From an uncultured Prevotellaceae bacterium (GTDB lineage Bacteria; Bacteroidota; Bacteroidia; Bacteroidales; Muribaculaceae), in assembly GCA_900318335.1 (NCBI GenBank), contig ONKF01000013.1, positions 1-64,000 of the forward strand: DNA of 64,000 bases. The letters are read 5' to 3'. This document shows positions 25,072 to 33,855 of the stretch, piece by piece. A program made the position numbers and the translations under genes. How positions within the stretch are numbered: the first letter of the stretch is position 1; each line of letters opens with the position of its first letter. The notes beneath the pieces were generated by a model that was not told the DNA's origin, did not search any database, and saw only the letters and a list, made by a program, of their open reading frames with translations.

Positions 25072-26273
25072 AAACCGTAAATATCTTGCATCAAAGTGCG
25101 CAAATGGGCTTCGGAGCCAAAACGCTCGAGTGCTTTGCGGGCAATCTCCTGATGGTTCCACTCACGTGCCATCGACATGGTGATGGCCGTACTCATGGCC
25201 TCCTGGTCAAATGCCTGGAACACAACCCCATTCTCACTGTCGATAAGTTCGGGGATACCACCCATGCGCGTACCGGCAACTGGCGTACCGGCACACAGCG
25301 ACTCGACGACGCTCAACGGATTATTCTCGTACCACTGTGATGGAATGACGCTTAACTTGGCCCCCGTGAGCACTTTAACGACACCCGCCGCATCGAGCAT
25401 CCCCAGAAACTCGATATTGCCGCAAGAAGCATACTTCTCGCGCAGCTCGGCCTCGAGCGGGCCGCCACCGGCGACCTTGAGACGGTAAGGCAGACGCGAC
25501 GCCACCTGAAGCAGGTCGGCAACGCCCTTCTCGGGCGCGAGACGGCCCACATAGCAGTAGTAATCCTCACGCGGTGAGGTCATGTCGATGGTCTGGTAGC
25601 GCTCCAGCTTGACCGGGTCGAGGAAATTGTTGAGCACCTTGACCTTGGCAGGGTCAAATCCACCCGCACGCATTTTGTCGGCCATAAAACTGCTGGGACA
25701 CACAAACACGTCGGTATTCTGCTCCAGTTTACGGCGGTTCCACTTCACGGCCTCGAGCCACGCCACCGCACTGGCAGGCAGGGAGCCCTTCATGCAACGG
25801 TGGGTGAGCACCCCCCACTTAGCGCCCTTGAAGCATCGCTCACAGGGCTTGCCGTCGAGCAGGCAGTCATAGCGGGGACACAGCAGCTTGTAATCGTGCA
25901 ACGTCCACACCACACGGATACCGCGCTTGCGGGCCAACTCGCCCACCACGGGCGAGAGATAGCTGTGGATATTGTGCAGATGCACCACGTCGGGGCGGAA
26001 CTCGTCGAGCACGGCCTCGAAACTGGCTCTCACGTCACCCAGGCCCAATGTGCGCTTCATGGCACGCATCATATTGCCCATACCACCGCCGAAGCTCACT
26101 TCGCTGGCGAACAAGGCCTGATAACGTGACATCAGGTTTTGAGGGTACTTCATGGCAAACACCTCGGTATCCACCCCGTTGTCACGGAGCAGCGCCTCGG
26201 TATTGAGGACGACGATACAATCGCCGCCCCTCGGGTAGTAGAACTTATTGACCAGAAGCACTCTTTTGGACAT
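25068..26273 (-). CDS. Glycosyltransferase family 4
   Basis: 401 residues. It opens with MSKRVLLVNKFYYPRGGDC, typical of GT4 enzymes of capsule loci. WTLHDYKLLCPRYDCLLDGKPCERC is a conserved segment with several Cys found in this subgroup. The C-terminal domain contains YVGRLAPEKGVADLL and the donor site SQWYENNPLSVVESLCAGTPV with an E-x7-E. It is expected to act in the same polysaccharide pathway as the neighbouring genes. It ends before the radical SAM promoter and begins 36 nt after the ychF stop, so it may be read from ychF transcripts. Confidence 0.88.
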   Translation of the reverse strand: MSKRVLLVNKFYYPRGGDCIVVLNTEALLRDNGVDTEVFAMKYPQNLMSRYQALFASEVSFGGGMGNMMRAMKRTLGLGDVRASFEAVLDEFRPDVVHLHNIHSYLSPVVGELARKRGIRVVWTLHDYKLLCPRYDCLLDGKPCERCFKGAKWGVLTHRCMKGSLPASAVAWLEAVKWNRRKLEQNTDVFVCPSSFMADKMRAGGFDPAKVKVLNNFLDPVKLERYQTIDMTSPREDYYCYVGRLAPEKGVADLLQVASRLPYRLKVAGGGPLEAELREKYASCGNIEFLGMLDAAGVVKVLTGAKLSVIPSQWYENNPLSVVESLCAGTPVAGTRMGGIPELIDSENGVVFQAFDQEAMSTAITMSMAREWNHQEIARKALERFGSEAHLRTLMQDIYGF

Positions 26274-26308
26274 GGGATTCTTTAGGCTTTAGGTGTTAAG
26301 GTATTCCG

Positions 26309-27412
26309 TCACACGTTGAAGCGGAAGACCACGATGTCGCCATCCTGCATGACGTATTCCTTACCCTCGATGTGCAGCTTGCCGGCTTCCTTGACAGCGG
26401 CCTCGCTGCCGTAGTGGATGTAGTCGTCATACTTGATGATCTCGGCACGGATAAAGCCGCGCTCAAAATCGCTGTGGATCACACCCGCGCATTGCGGCGC
26501 CTTGCTGCCGCGGCGGAAAGTCCACGCACGCACCTCCTTGGGACCAGCGGTGAGGAAGGTCTCGAGGTTAAGCAGGGCATAGGCCGACTTAATGATGCGG
26601 TTCACACCACTCTCCTCCAGGCCAATCTCGGCAAGGAACATCTGGCGCTCCTCGTAGTCCTCGAGTTCGGCAATCTCGCTCTCGGTCTGAGCGGCGACAA
26701 CCAGTATCTGGGCATTCTCGTCCTTGACAGCCTCGCGCACGGCGTCCACATAGGCGTTGCCGCTCACGGCGCTCTTGTCGTCCACGTTGCAGACGTAGAG
26801 AACGGGCTTGTTGGTCAGCAGGAAGAGCTCATGGGCGATTTTCTCCTCGTCCTTGTTGAGCAGTTCGACCGTGCGAGCGCTGCGGCCCTGCTCCAGAGCC
26901 TCCTTGTACCGCTTGAGCACCTCATACTGGGCCTTGGCCTCACGATCGCCACCGGTCTGGGCCTGTTTCTGTACACGGTTGATGCGGCTCTCGATGGTCT
27001 CCAGGTCGCGCAGTTGCAGCTCCAGGTCGATAACCTCCTTGTCGCGCACGGGGTCCACGGTGCCGTCCACATGGGTCACGTTGTCGTCATCAAAGCAGCG
27101 CAGCACATGGATGATGGCATCAGTCTCACGGATATTGCCCAAGAACTTATTTCCCAATCCCTCGCCACGGCTGGCGCCCTTGACCAGGCCCGCAATATCG
27201 ACGATCTCGACGGTGGTGGGCACGATGCGTGCTGGATTCACCAGCTTGGCGAGCTCGTTGAGACGCTCATCGGGAACGGTGATGACACCCACGTTGGGCT
27301 CAATGGTGCAAAAAGGGAAATTGGCCGACTGCGCCTTGGCATTCGACAAACAGTTGAACAGGGTTGATTTTCCCACATTGGGCAACCCCACGATTCCACA
27401 TTGTAATGACAT
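26309..27412 (-). CDS. ychF: Redox-regulated ATPase/GTPase YchF (Obg family)
   Basis: 367 residues, the usual family length. G1 is GLPNVGKSTLFN (residues 8-19), G3 is VDIAGLVKGASRGEGLGN, and the G4 position reads NVDD in place of NKxD, which is the YchF hallmark for ATP preference. The C-terminal TGS domain ends LHIEGKEYVMQDGDIVVFRFNV. YchF binds ribosomes and affects translation and stress response. It is preceded by two TACCTTTG boxes. There is no functional link to the flanking sugar genes. Confidence 0.96.
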   Translation of the reverse strand: MSLQCGIVGLPNVGKSTLFNCLSNAKAQSANFPFCTIEPNVGVITVPDERLNELAKLVNPARIVPTTVEIVDIAGLVKGASRGEGLGNKFLGNIRETDAIIHVLRCFDDDNVTHVDGTVDPVRDKEVIDLELQLRDLETIESRINRVQKQAQTGGDREAKAQYEVLKRYKEALEQGRSARTVELLNKDEEKIAHELFLLTNKPVLYVCNVDDKSAVSGNAYVDAVREAVKDENAQILVVAAQTESEIAELEDYEERQMFLAEIGLEESGVNRIIKSAYALLNLETFLTAGPKEVRAWTFRRGSKAPQCAGVIHSDFERGFIRAEIIKYDDYIHYGSEAAVKEAGKLHIEGKEYVMQDGDIVVFRFNV

Positions 27413-27446
27413 AGTCTATATCTTGTTTTTATTATATTCCAGCCTG

Positions 27447-27476
27447 CAAAGGTACTGCAAGCCTCGCTGAGAACAA
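27447..27476 (-). promoter_or_regulatory. Promoter of ychF
   Basis: TTG (27476-27474) and TACCTTTG (27454-27447) are 22 nt apart on the minus strand, 35 nt upstream of the ychF start. A second TACCTTTG lies at 27535-27528 and may be an additional start site. Confidence 0.65.
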
Positions 27477-27572
27477 AGAGAATTCATTCTTTTTTTATCC
27501 CGAGGCGTCGCCAACCCTCGCCGAAGGCAAAGGTAAACTTTTATTGTCATATATCCAAACCTAATGGCCCAG

Positions 27573-27586
27573 TGCAATCGGTTGCA
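27573..27586. promoter_or_regulatory. LacI-type operator upstream of the maltodextrin operon
   Basis: TGCAATCGGTTGCA has perfect TGCAA/TTGCA half-sites around a CG-containing centre, the standard pattern for LacI-family operators. Two related sites occur at 47988 and 55817, all beside starch genes. Its centre is about 72 nt upstream of the -7 box at 27652. Confidence 0.7.
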
Positions 27587-27624
27587 TTGATTTTTTAGTT
27601 CTGATGTACATTATTTATAATAAT

Positions 27625-27659
27625 TTGGACGCAGAAAGTGTTATTTTTGTAGGTGCTTA
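27625..27659 (+). promoter_or_regulatory. Promoter of the maltodextrin operon
   Basis: TATTTTTG (27652-27659) is a good -7 box. The nearest TTG (27625-27627) is 27 nt upstream, longer than the 22-23 nt seen elsewhere in this window. This suits an activator-dependent promoter. Confidence 0.55.
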
Positions 27660-27706
27660 ACCCTTAGACAATAAAATTATTACAATATCATAAAAAATCT
27701 ACGATT

Positions 27707-29032
27707 ATGAAGACTAAACCGGATTTGAAATTCAACCAGCTGTGGAACATCAGCTTTGGATTCTTTGGAGTGCAGATTGCTTACGCACTGCAGAGCGCTA
27801 ACATCAGCCGTATCTTTGCGACACTGGGCGCCGACCCCCACAACCTGAGTTATTTCTGGATTTTGCCGCCGTTGATGGGCATGGTGGTGCAGCCGCTGGT
27901 GGGCTACTTCAGCGACAAGACGTGGCTGGGCCGCTGGGGCCGCCGCATCCCTTACCTGCTCATCGGTGCTTTTGCTGCGATCATCGTGATGTGTCTGCTC
28001 CCCAATGCGGGTTCATTCGGACTGACTGTTGCCGGAGCGATGACCTTCGGCCTGATTGCCCTGATGTTCCTTGACACGAGCATCAATATGGCTATGCAGC
28101 CCTTCAAAATGATGGTGGGCGACATGGTCAACGAGAAACAGAAGGCCAAAGCCTACAGCATCCAGTCGTTCCTGTGCAACGCGGGTTCACTGGTGGGCTA
28201 CATCTTCCCCTTCCTGTTCACCGCCATCGGCATTGCCAACGTGGCCGCCGAGGGTGTTGTCCCCGACAGCGTGAAGTGGTCCTTCTATGTCGGTGCGGCA
28301 ATCCTCATCCTGTGCGTCATCTACACCATCAGCCATGTGAAGGAATACACCCCGCAGGAGATGGCCGAGTTTAACGCAGCCGCCAATGCCGAGGGCGCCA
28401 GCGAGCAAGCGGCAACCGAGATGAGCCCCGCTCAGAAGAAGCATGCCTACAAGGTATTCTTTGAGGTGGGTCTTGTACAGTTCTTCTGCTGGGCCGCATT
28501 CATGTACATGTGGACCTATACCAACGGCACCATCGCCGACACCGTTTGGAACACCACCGACACCGCCAGCGAGGGCTATCAGGAAGCCGGTAACTGGGTA
28601 GGCATCCTGTTTGCCGTACAGGCTATCGGCAGTGTGCTGTGGGCAATGGCATTGCCACAGTTCAAGAACATCAAGGTGGCCTATGCCTTGAGTCTTGTCA
28701 TCGGTGGCATCGGCTTTGCCATGGTACCCTACATCCACAACCAGTACATGCTGTTTGTGCCCTACTTCCTCATCGGTTTCGCTTGGGCTGCCATGCTGGC
28801 TATGCCGTTCACCATGGTGACCAACGCATTTGAGGGCAGCAGCCGCATGGGTACCGCACTGGGTCTGTTCAACTGCACCATCTGCATCCCGCAGATTGTT
28901 GCCGCCGCACTGGGTGGCGTGCTGCTGGCAGCCATGGGCAGCGTTCAGGGCAATATGCTCCTGCTGGCTGGCATCCTGCTCGTTGTCGGAGCCGTGTGTG
29001 TATTCATCATCGAGGACAAGAAGCACAAATAA
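27707..29032 (+). CDS. MFS maltose/maltodextrin importer (SLC45/GPH-like)
   Basis: 441 residues and 12 predicted membrane helices. PLVGYFSDKTWLGRWGRRIPYL in the loop between helices 2 and 3 is the family signature of sugar/proton symporters of the SLC45 type. MQPFKMMVGDMVNEKQKAKAYS is also conserved. In Bacteroidota, transporters of this kind sit next to malQ and import maltose or maltooligosaccharides from the periplasm, as here. It is first in an operon with the glucanotransferase and pullulanase, under a LacI-type operator. The 71-nt gap before malQ contains a short direct repeat (29064-29093). Confidence 0.85.
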   Translation: MKTKPDLKFNQLWNISFGFFGVQIAYALQSANISRIFATLGADPHNLSYFWILPPLMGMVVQPLVGYFSDKTWLGRWGRRIPYLLIGAFAAIIVMCLLPNAGSFGLTVAGAMTFGLIALMFLDTSINMAMQPFKMMVGDMVNEKQKAKAYSIQSFLCNAGSLVGYIFPFLFTAIGIANVAAEGVVPDSVKWSFYVGAAILILCVIYTISHVKEYTPQEMAEFNAAANAEGASEQAATEMSPAQKKHAYKVFFEVGLVQFFCWAAFMYMWTYTNGTIADTVWNTTDTASEGYQEAGNWVGILFAVQAIGSVLWAMALPQFKNIKVAYALSLVIGGIGFAMVPYIHNQYMLFVPYFLIGFAWAAMLAMPFTMVTNAFEGSSRMGTALGLFNCTICIPQIVAAALGGVLLAAMGSVQGNMLLLAGILLVVGAVCVFIIEDKKHK

Positions 29033-29063
29033 TTAGGCTTTAGACATCTTGAGTGAATAACTC

Positions 29064-29093
29064 ACTGAAAACTGATAACTAAAAACTGATAAC
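29064..29093. repeat. Short direct repeat, ACTGAAAACTGAT family
   Basis: Two tandem copies of an ACTxAAAACTGATAAC unit lie in the gap between the MFS gene and malQ. A related unit recurs as an inverted repeat at 49573-49646 between susE and susF. Such sequences are common as dispersed intergenic repeats in Bacteroidota. Confidence 0.5.
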
Positions 29094-29103
29094 CAAAAAA
29101 GAT

Positions 29104-30831
29104 ATGAAAGTTAGATTTAACATCGAGTACGGCACGGTTTACGGTGAAAACCTCGTGCTCAATATCGTGAATAACGCCGATGGCGAGAAAGTGGCCAGCC
29201 ATGTCATGAAACCCGCCAGCGACAAAGTGTGGAAATGCGACCTGGACATTCCCGCCAAGGCTGGACAAGTCGATTACTACTATAGCGTGGAGCGCGACGG
29301 CAAGGAAACGCGCCACGAGTGGACCGTGATCACCCACCGTCTGGACCTGAATGCCGCCAAGGCCACGAGATACACCACCTATGACCACTGGAATGACATG
29401 CCCGACGACAGCTACCTGTACAGCTCGGCGTTTACCGACTGTGTGGCACTGCGTCCCCAGAATGTCCTGGCCAAGAGCAAATACCCGACCATCATCCAGC
29501 TCAAGGTGCGCGCACCGCAGCTGCGCACGGGCGAGGTGCTTGGTGTCGTGGGCAACGAGCCCACCCTGGGTGACTGGAACGAGGACAAAGCCCTGAAGAT
29601 GACCGAGCATAACCACAACGAGTGGGTCATCGCCCTCGACGGTGCCGCATTCAGGAAAGCGTTTGTCGAGTTTAAGTTCGTCATCATGGGTGGCAAGGGC
29701 AAGAACGCCATCTGGGAGACTGGCGACAACCGCACGGTGCTGCTGCCCGTCCTCAAGGAGGGTGAGCATATCGTGTATGAGCTGCAGCAGGCCTACTTCC
29801 CGCTCTATCCCGTCAAGCTGGCCGGTACCGTAGTGCCCATATTCTCGCTGCGCAGCGAGGGCAGCTTCGGCGTGGGTGACTTCGGTGACCTCAAGCTGAT
29901 GGTGGACTGGGTGGCCAGCACAGGCCAGCGTGCCCTGCAGGTGTTGCCCATCAACGACACCACCATCACCCACACCTGGAGCGACAGCTACCCCTACAAC
30001 AGCATCAGCATCTATGCCCTGCACCCGCAGTACATGGACCTGCGCCAACTGCCCAAACTCGCTGACAAGAAACGTGCCGCCGAGTTTGAGAAACTGCGCA
30101 AGGAGCTGAATGTCCTGCCCCAGATCGACTATGAGCGCGTGAACAAAGCCAAGCGCGAGTACATGCAACTGCTGTTTGAGCAGGAGGGTGCCCAAGTGCT
30201 CAAGAGCGACGAGTTCAAGGCATTCTTCCAGGCCAATGAGGACTGGCTCGTGCCCTATGCCGCATTCTGCCACTACCGTGACCTGTACGGCACATCGACC
30301 TTCTCGAAGTGGCCGTCCAACCACACCTTCAGCGACGAGGAGCGTGCAGCGATGTCCAACCCGCGTACCAAGTCCTTCAAGGAGGTGGCCTCGTGGTACT
30401 ATATCCAGTACTACCTGGACAAGCAGATGCACGGAGCACACGAGTATGCCCAGAGCAAGCACGTCATCCTCAAGGGTGACATCCCCATCGGCATCAGCCG
30501 CGACAGCGTTGAGGCTTGGGTCGAGCCCAAATACTTCAACCTCAACGGCCAGGCCGGTGCTCCACCCGATGCCTTCTCGACCAACGGCCAGAACTGGGGC
30601 TTCCCGACCTATAACTGGGACGTGATGCTCGCCGACGGCTGCAAGTGGTGGGTAAAACGTTTCCGCAAGATGTCTCAGTATTTTGACGCCTACCGCATCG
30701 ACCACGTGCTCCGAGCCGTTCATTGCCGACTGGGTGCTGGACCGCATCTTCGGCAAGCTGGCCAACATCGTGCGCGAGAAATATGTAGAGCGTGTTCACG
30801 ACGACATCTATCGCATGAAGCCCGAGTATGA
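29104..30831 (+). CDS. malQ: 4-alpha-glucanotransferase, N-terminal part (CBM20 x2 + GH77 start), frameshifted
   Basis: The open frame is 575 codons, but homology stops near residue 535 (nt 30709). Two CBM20 starch-binding modules are visible (about 1-115, and 130-230 with GEVLGVVGNEPTLGDWNEDKAL), then the GH77 domain from about 245 (GTVVPIFSLRSEGSFGVGDFGDL). The region with the catalytic nucleophile Asp, AYRIDHVL, is just before the break. The expected continuation (GFFRIWEIP-like, about 50 residues) is missing, and the protein resumes in another frame at 30711. The last 40 codons of this frame are out-of-frame reading. MalQ disproportionates maltodextrins in the cytoplasm; this copy is probably inactive unless the break is a sequencing or assembly error. 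Confidence 0.85.
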   Translation: MKVRFNIEYGTVYGENLVLNIVNNADGEKVASHVMKPASDKVWKCDLDIPAKAGQVDYYYSVERDGKETRHEWTVITHRLDLNAAKATRYTTYDHWNDMPDDSYLYSSAFTDCVALRPQNVLAKSKYPTIIQLKVRAPQLRTGEVLGVVGNEPTLGDWNEDKALKMTEHNHNEWVIALDGAAFRKAFVEFKFVIMGGKGKNAIWETGDNRTVLLPVLKEGEHIVYELQQAYFPLYPVKLAGTVVPIFSLRSEGSFGVGDFGDLKLMVDWVASTGQRALQVLPINDTTITHTWSDSYPYNSISIYALHPQYMDLRQLPKLADKKRAAEFEKLRKELNVLPQIDYERVNKAKREYMQLLFEQEGAQVLKSDEFKAFFQANEDWLVPYAAFCHYRDLYGTSTFSKWPSNHTFSDEERAAMSNPRTKSFKEVASWYYIQYYLDKQMHGAHEYAQSKHVILKGDIPIGISRDSVEAWVEPKYFNLNGQAGAPPDAFSTNGQNWGFPTYNWDVMLADGCKWWVKRFRKMSQYFDAYRIDHVLRAVHCRLGAGPHLRQAGQHRAREICRACSRRHLSHEARV

Positions 30832-31654
30832 CACCCAGCGCAAGATTGAGGCAGCATTCCAGGGCAAGACCAGCGATGAGGACATCTGGCTGCGCGACGG
30901 TCTGTATGCCCTCATCAGCGATGTGCTGTTTGTGCGCGACCGCAAGAATCCCGCACTGTACCACCCGCGCATCTCGGTACAATTCGACTTCATCTACGAG
31001 GCGCTTTACGACAACGACAAGGCCGCCTTCAACAAGCTCTATAACGAGTACTATTACCACCGCAACAACGACTTCTGGTACCACGAGGCGATGAAGAAGC
31101 TGCCCAAACTGGTGCAGGCTACCCGCATGCTCGTGTGTGCCGAGGACTTGGGCATGGTGCCCGACTGCGTGGCATGGGTAATGAACGAATTGCGCATCCT
31201 GAGCCTCGAGATCCAATCGATGCCCAAGGACAACCACATCAAGTTCGGCAACCTGAACACCAACCCCTACCGCAGCGTCGCCACCATCTCGACCCACGAC
31301 ATGCCCACACTGAGGCAATGGTGGGAAGAGGACTGGGACCGCACCCAGGAATACTACAACACCGCCCTGTGGCATGGCGATGCCGCACCCCATCCGCTGC
31401 CCGGCTGGCTGGCCGATGACATCGTGCGCGCCCACCTGGCATGCCCGTCGATGCTGTGCCTGCTATCGTTGCAGGACTGGCTGGCTATCGACGAGAAGAT
31501 GCGGCTCGAGGATGCCGATGCCGAGCGCATCAACATCCCCGCTAATCCCCGCCACTACTGGCGCTACCGCATGCACATGACCATCGAGCAGTTGATAAAG
31601 GCCGGTGAGTTCAACAGTCACGTGAAAGATCTGATTGCTCAAAACGGACGCTGA
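30683..31654 (+). CDS. malQ: 4-alpha-glucanotransferase, C-terminal part (GH77), frameshifted
   Basis: 323 codons, of which the first nine or so are out of frame and the rest, from EPFIADWVLDRIFGK, are the GH77 C-terminal half. The acid/base Glu in VCAEDLGMVPDCV and the transition-state-stabilising Asp in STHDMPTLRQWW are here, while the nucleophile is in the upstream piece, so neither fragment can be active alone. Together the two pieces would give about 850 residues; Bacteroidota MalQ is nearer 890-900, consistent with a deletion of about 50 codons plus a frame change. The stop overlaps the pullulanase start (TGATG at 31652-31656). Confidence 0.82.
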   Translation: MTPTASTTCSEPFIADWVLDRIFGKLANIVREKYVERVHDDIYRMKPEYDTQRKIEAAFQGKTSDEDIWLRDGLYALISDVLFVRDRKNPALYHPRISVQFDFIYEALYDNDKAAFNKLYNEYYYHRNNDFWYHEAMKKLPKLVQATRMLVCAEDLGMVPDCVAWVMNELRILSLEIQSMPKDNHIKFGNLNTNPYRSVATISTHDMPTLRQWWEEDWDRTQEYYNTALWHGDAAPHPLPGWLADDIVRAHLACPSMLCLLSLQDWLAIDEKMRLEDADAERINIPANPRHYWRYRMHMTIEQLIKAGEFNSHVKDLIAQNGR

Positions 31655-33582
31655 TGAAACGTATCACTTCATTACTGGTAGCGATAATCATGGCATTACT
31701 CGTACCGCTATCCATCAATGCACGCACCGGGGTCAACTATGGCCCCAGTGCGAGTGCTTTTTCTGTTGAGACCAACACCGACGCCCAGCAGGTGAAACTG
31801 CGCATCTATAAGGACGGGCTAGGTGGCAAACCCGTCAAGACCGTCAACATGAAGCGCGCCCTGAAGGGCGGCACGTTGTGGCAAGCTTCGGTCAAGGGCG
31901 ACCTGAAGGGCATGTTCTACACGTTCGACGTGAAATACGGCGGCAAATTCCGCGGCGAATGCGCTGGCGTGTGGGCCACCGCTGTTGGCGTGAACGGCAA
32001 GCGCGGTGCCATTGTCAACATGGCCGAGACCGACCCGCAGGGCTGGAGCGCCGACAAGCGCCCCTCAATTCCTGCCAAGGACCTCATCCTCTATGAGATG
32101 CACCACCGTGATTTCTCGATTGACGAATCGGGCGACTTTACTCACAGGGGCAAGTTCCTGGCCTTAACCGAGCCACGTGCCATCGGGCATCTGAAGGCGC
32201 TGGGAGTGAATGCAGTTCACATCCTGCCATCGTTTGACTACGCGTCGGTTGATGAGACCCGCCTCGATGAACCGCAATACAACTGGGGTTATGATCCCGT
32301 GAACTACAACGTGCCCGAGGGAGGCTACTCTACCGACCCTTACAAACCTGAAGTGCGCATCAACGAGTTCAAGCAGATGGTCCAGGCCTTGCACCGTGCG
32401 GGTATCAAGGTGATTCTCGACGTGGTGTATAACCACACTTGGGACATTGACGGCAGCAACTTCCAGCGCACGCGTCCCGACTACTACTACCGCAAGAATG
32501 CCGACGGCACCTACAGCAACGGCAGCGGTTGCGGCAACGAGACAGCAAGCGATCGCGAAGGCATGCGCCAGTTCATGGTCGAGAGCGTGAAATATTGGGT
32601 TGATGAGTACCATATCGACGGTTTCCGCTTCGACCTGATGGGTGTGCACGATATCGAGACAATGAATGCCATTCGTGCCGCTGTGCCCCAGGACATCTTC
32701 ATCTATGGTGAAGGCTGGAGTGCCGGCAGTTGCGCCTATCCTGGCGAGAAGCTGGCCATGAAGGCCAACATCCAGCAGATGCCGGGCATCGCCGCCTTCA
32801 GCGACTGCATGCGCGACGGACTGCGAGGCCCGTGGGACAGCAATAGCAAGGCCGCCTTCCTGGGCGGAGTCAAGGGCTACGAGGAAAGCATCAAGTTTGG
32901 CATCGCGGGAGCTATCCAGCACCCCGGAGTGGACTACAGTAAGGTGAACTACAGCAAGGCACCCTACGCCACTGAACCCACCCAGATGATTGCCTACGTG
33001 AGCTGCCACGACGACATGTGCCTGGTGGACCGCCTCAAAGCCAGCGTCAAGGGCATTACCATCGACGAACTCATCCGCCTCGACCTGTTGGCTCAGACCG
33101 TGGTGATGACGTCCCAGGGTGTGCCGTTCATGCTTAGCGGTGAGGAGATGCTGCGCGACAAGAAGGGCGTGCACAACAGCTACGAGAGTCCCGACAGCAT
33201 CAACCACCTGGATTGGACCAACCTGGAGCGTTATCCCCAGGTGATGGACTACTATAAGAACCTGATTGCCATGCGCAAGGCACATCCCGCCTTCCATATG
33301 GGCAGTGCCGACATGGTGCGCCGCAATCTGGACTTCTTGCCCACCGAGAACTGCCTCGTGGCCTTCCACATCAACGGCCGCAACGTGCCGGGCGAGAGCT
33401 GGGGTGACATCTATGTTGCCTTCAATGCCCACAAGCGCGCCCGCACCATCGAGGTCCCCGAGGGCACCTACACCGTCGTCTGCCGCAATATCAAGTGTGA
33501 CCAAGCCGGCCTCACCACCGTCAAAACCAAAGGCGGCAAAGTCACCATCCCCGCCCAATCAGCGTTGATTATCCACAACTAA
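31654..33582 (+). CDS. pulA: Type I pullulanase (GH13)
   Basis: 642 residues. A signal peptide (MKRITSLLVAIIMALLVPLSINA) places it in the periplasm or at the surface. A CBM48-like domain precedes the GH13 barrel. YNWGYDPVNYNVPEG is the type I pullulanase signature. The catalytic residues are the Asp in GFRFDLMG, the Glu in IYGEGWSAG and the Asp in SCHDDMCL. It cuts alpha-1,6 branch points in pullulan or branched dextrins. It overlaps the malQ stop by ATG/TGA, so translation is coupled. A strong hairpin with T-run follows (33609-33675). Confidence 0.93.
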   Translation: MKRITSLLVAIIMALLVPLSINARTGVNYGPSASAFSVETNTDAQQVKLRIYKDGLGGKPVKTVNMKRALKGGTLWQASVKGDLKGMFYTFDVKYGGKFRGECAGVWATAVGVNGKRGAIVNMAETDPQGWSADKRPSIPAKDLILYEMHHRDFSIDESGDFTHRGKFLALTEPRAIGHLKALGVNAVHILPSFDYASVDETRLDEPQYNWGYDPVNYNVPEGGYSTDPYKPEVRINEFKQMVQALHRAGIKVILDVVYNHTWDIDGSNFQRTRPDYYYRKNADGTYSNGSGCGNETASDREGMRQFMVESVKYWVDEYHIDGFRFDLMGVHDIETMNAIRAAVPQDIFIYGEGWSAGSCAYPGEKLAMKANIQQMPGIAAFSDCMRDGLRGPWDSNSKAAFLGGVKGYEESIKFGIAGAIQHPGVDYSKVNYSKAPYATEPTQMIAYVSCHDDMCLVDRLKASVKGITIDELIRLDLLAQTVVMTSQGVPFMLSGEEMLRDKKGVHNSYESPDSINHLDWTNLERYPQVMDYYKNLIAMRKAHPAFHMGSADMVRRNLDFLPTENCLVAFHINGRNVPGESWGDIYVAFNAHKRARTIEVPEGTYTVVCRNIKCDQAGLTTVKTKGGKVTIPAQSALIIHN

Positions 33583-33608
33583 GCCTCACGCTAAGGCACA
33601 AAGTTAAT

Positions 33609-33675
33609 AAACTACGAATTACGCTAACTGAACTAATTTATGAGTTCGTGAAATTAGCGTAATTCGTAGTTTTTA
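33609..33675 (+). terminator. Long perfect hairpin terminator after pulA
   Basis: A 19-bp perfect stem (33609-33627 with 33654-33672) is followed by a T-run. The 26-nt loop can pair further (GAACT at 33630-33634 with AGTTC at 33643-33647). It ends the MFS-malQ-pulA operon. The stem is unusually long and exact. Confidence 0.8.
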
Positions 33676-33730
33676 TGCTTATTTAATTGCCCTCTAACAG
33701 AAGGTCTATTTTTATTTAGTTGACTGAATT

Positions 33731-33760
33731 TTGTTGGATGAGAAATAGTCGTTACCTTTG
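33731..33760 (+). promoter_or_regulatory. Promoter of the BspA-like gene
   Basis: TTG (33731-33733) and TACCTTTG (33753-33760) are 22 nt apart. The leader to the ATG at 33856 is about 90 nt. Confidence 0.7.
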
Positions 33761-33855
33761 TCGATAGGTTTTATGTATACTTATACTTGTTTTTGAGCCT
33801 AAAAACCTAATGATCAACATTATACAACCAACCATAAACCTAATTATTACACATC

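Noticed and set aside
29062-30768. Minus-strand frame of 568 codons opposite malQ
   Set aside because: The plus strand encodes CBM20 and GH77 motifs. The antisense frame has no recognisable domain.
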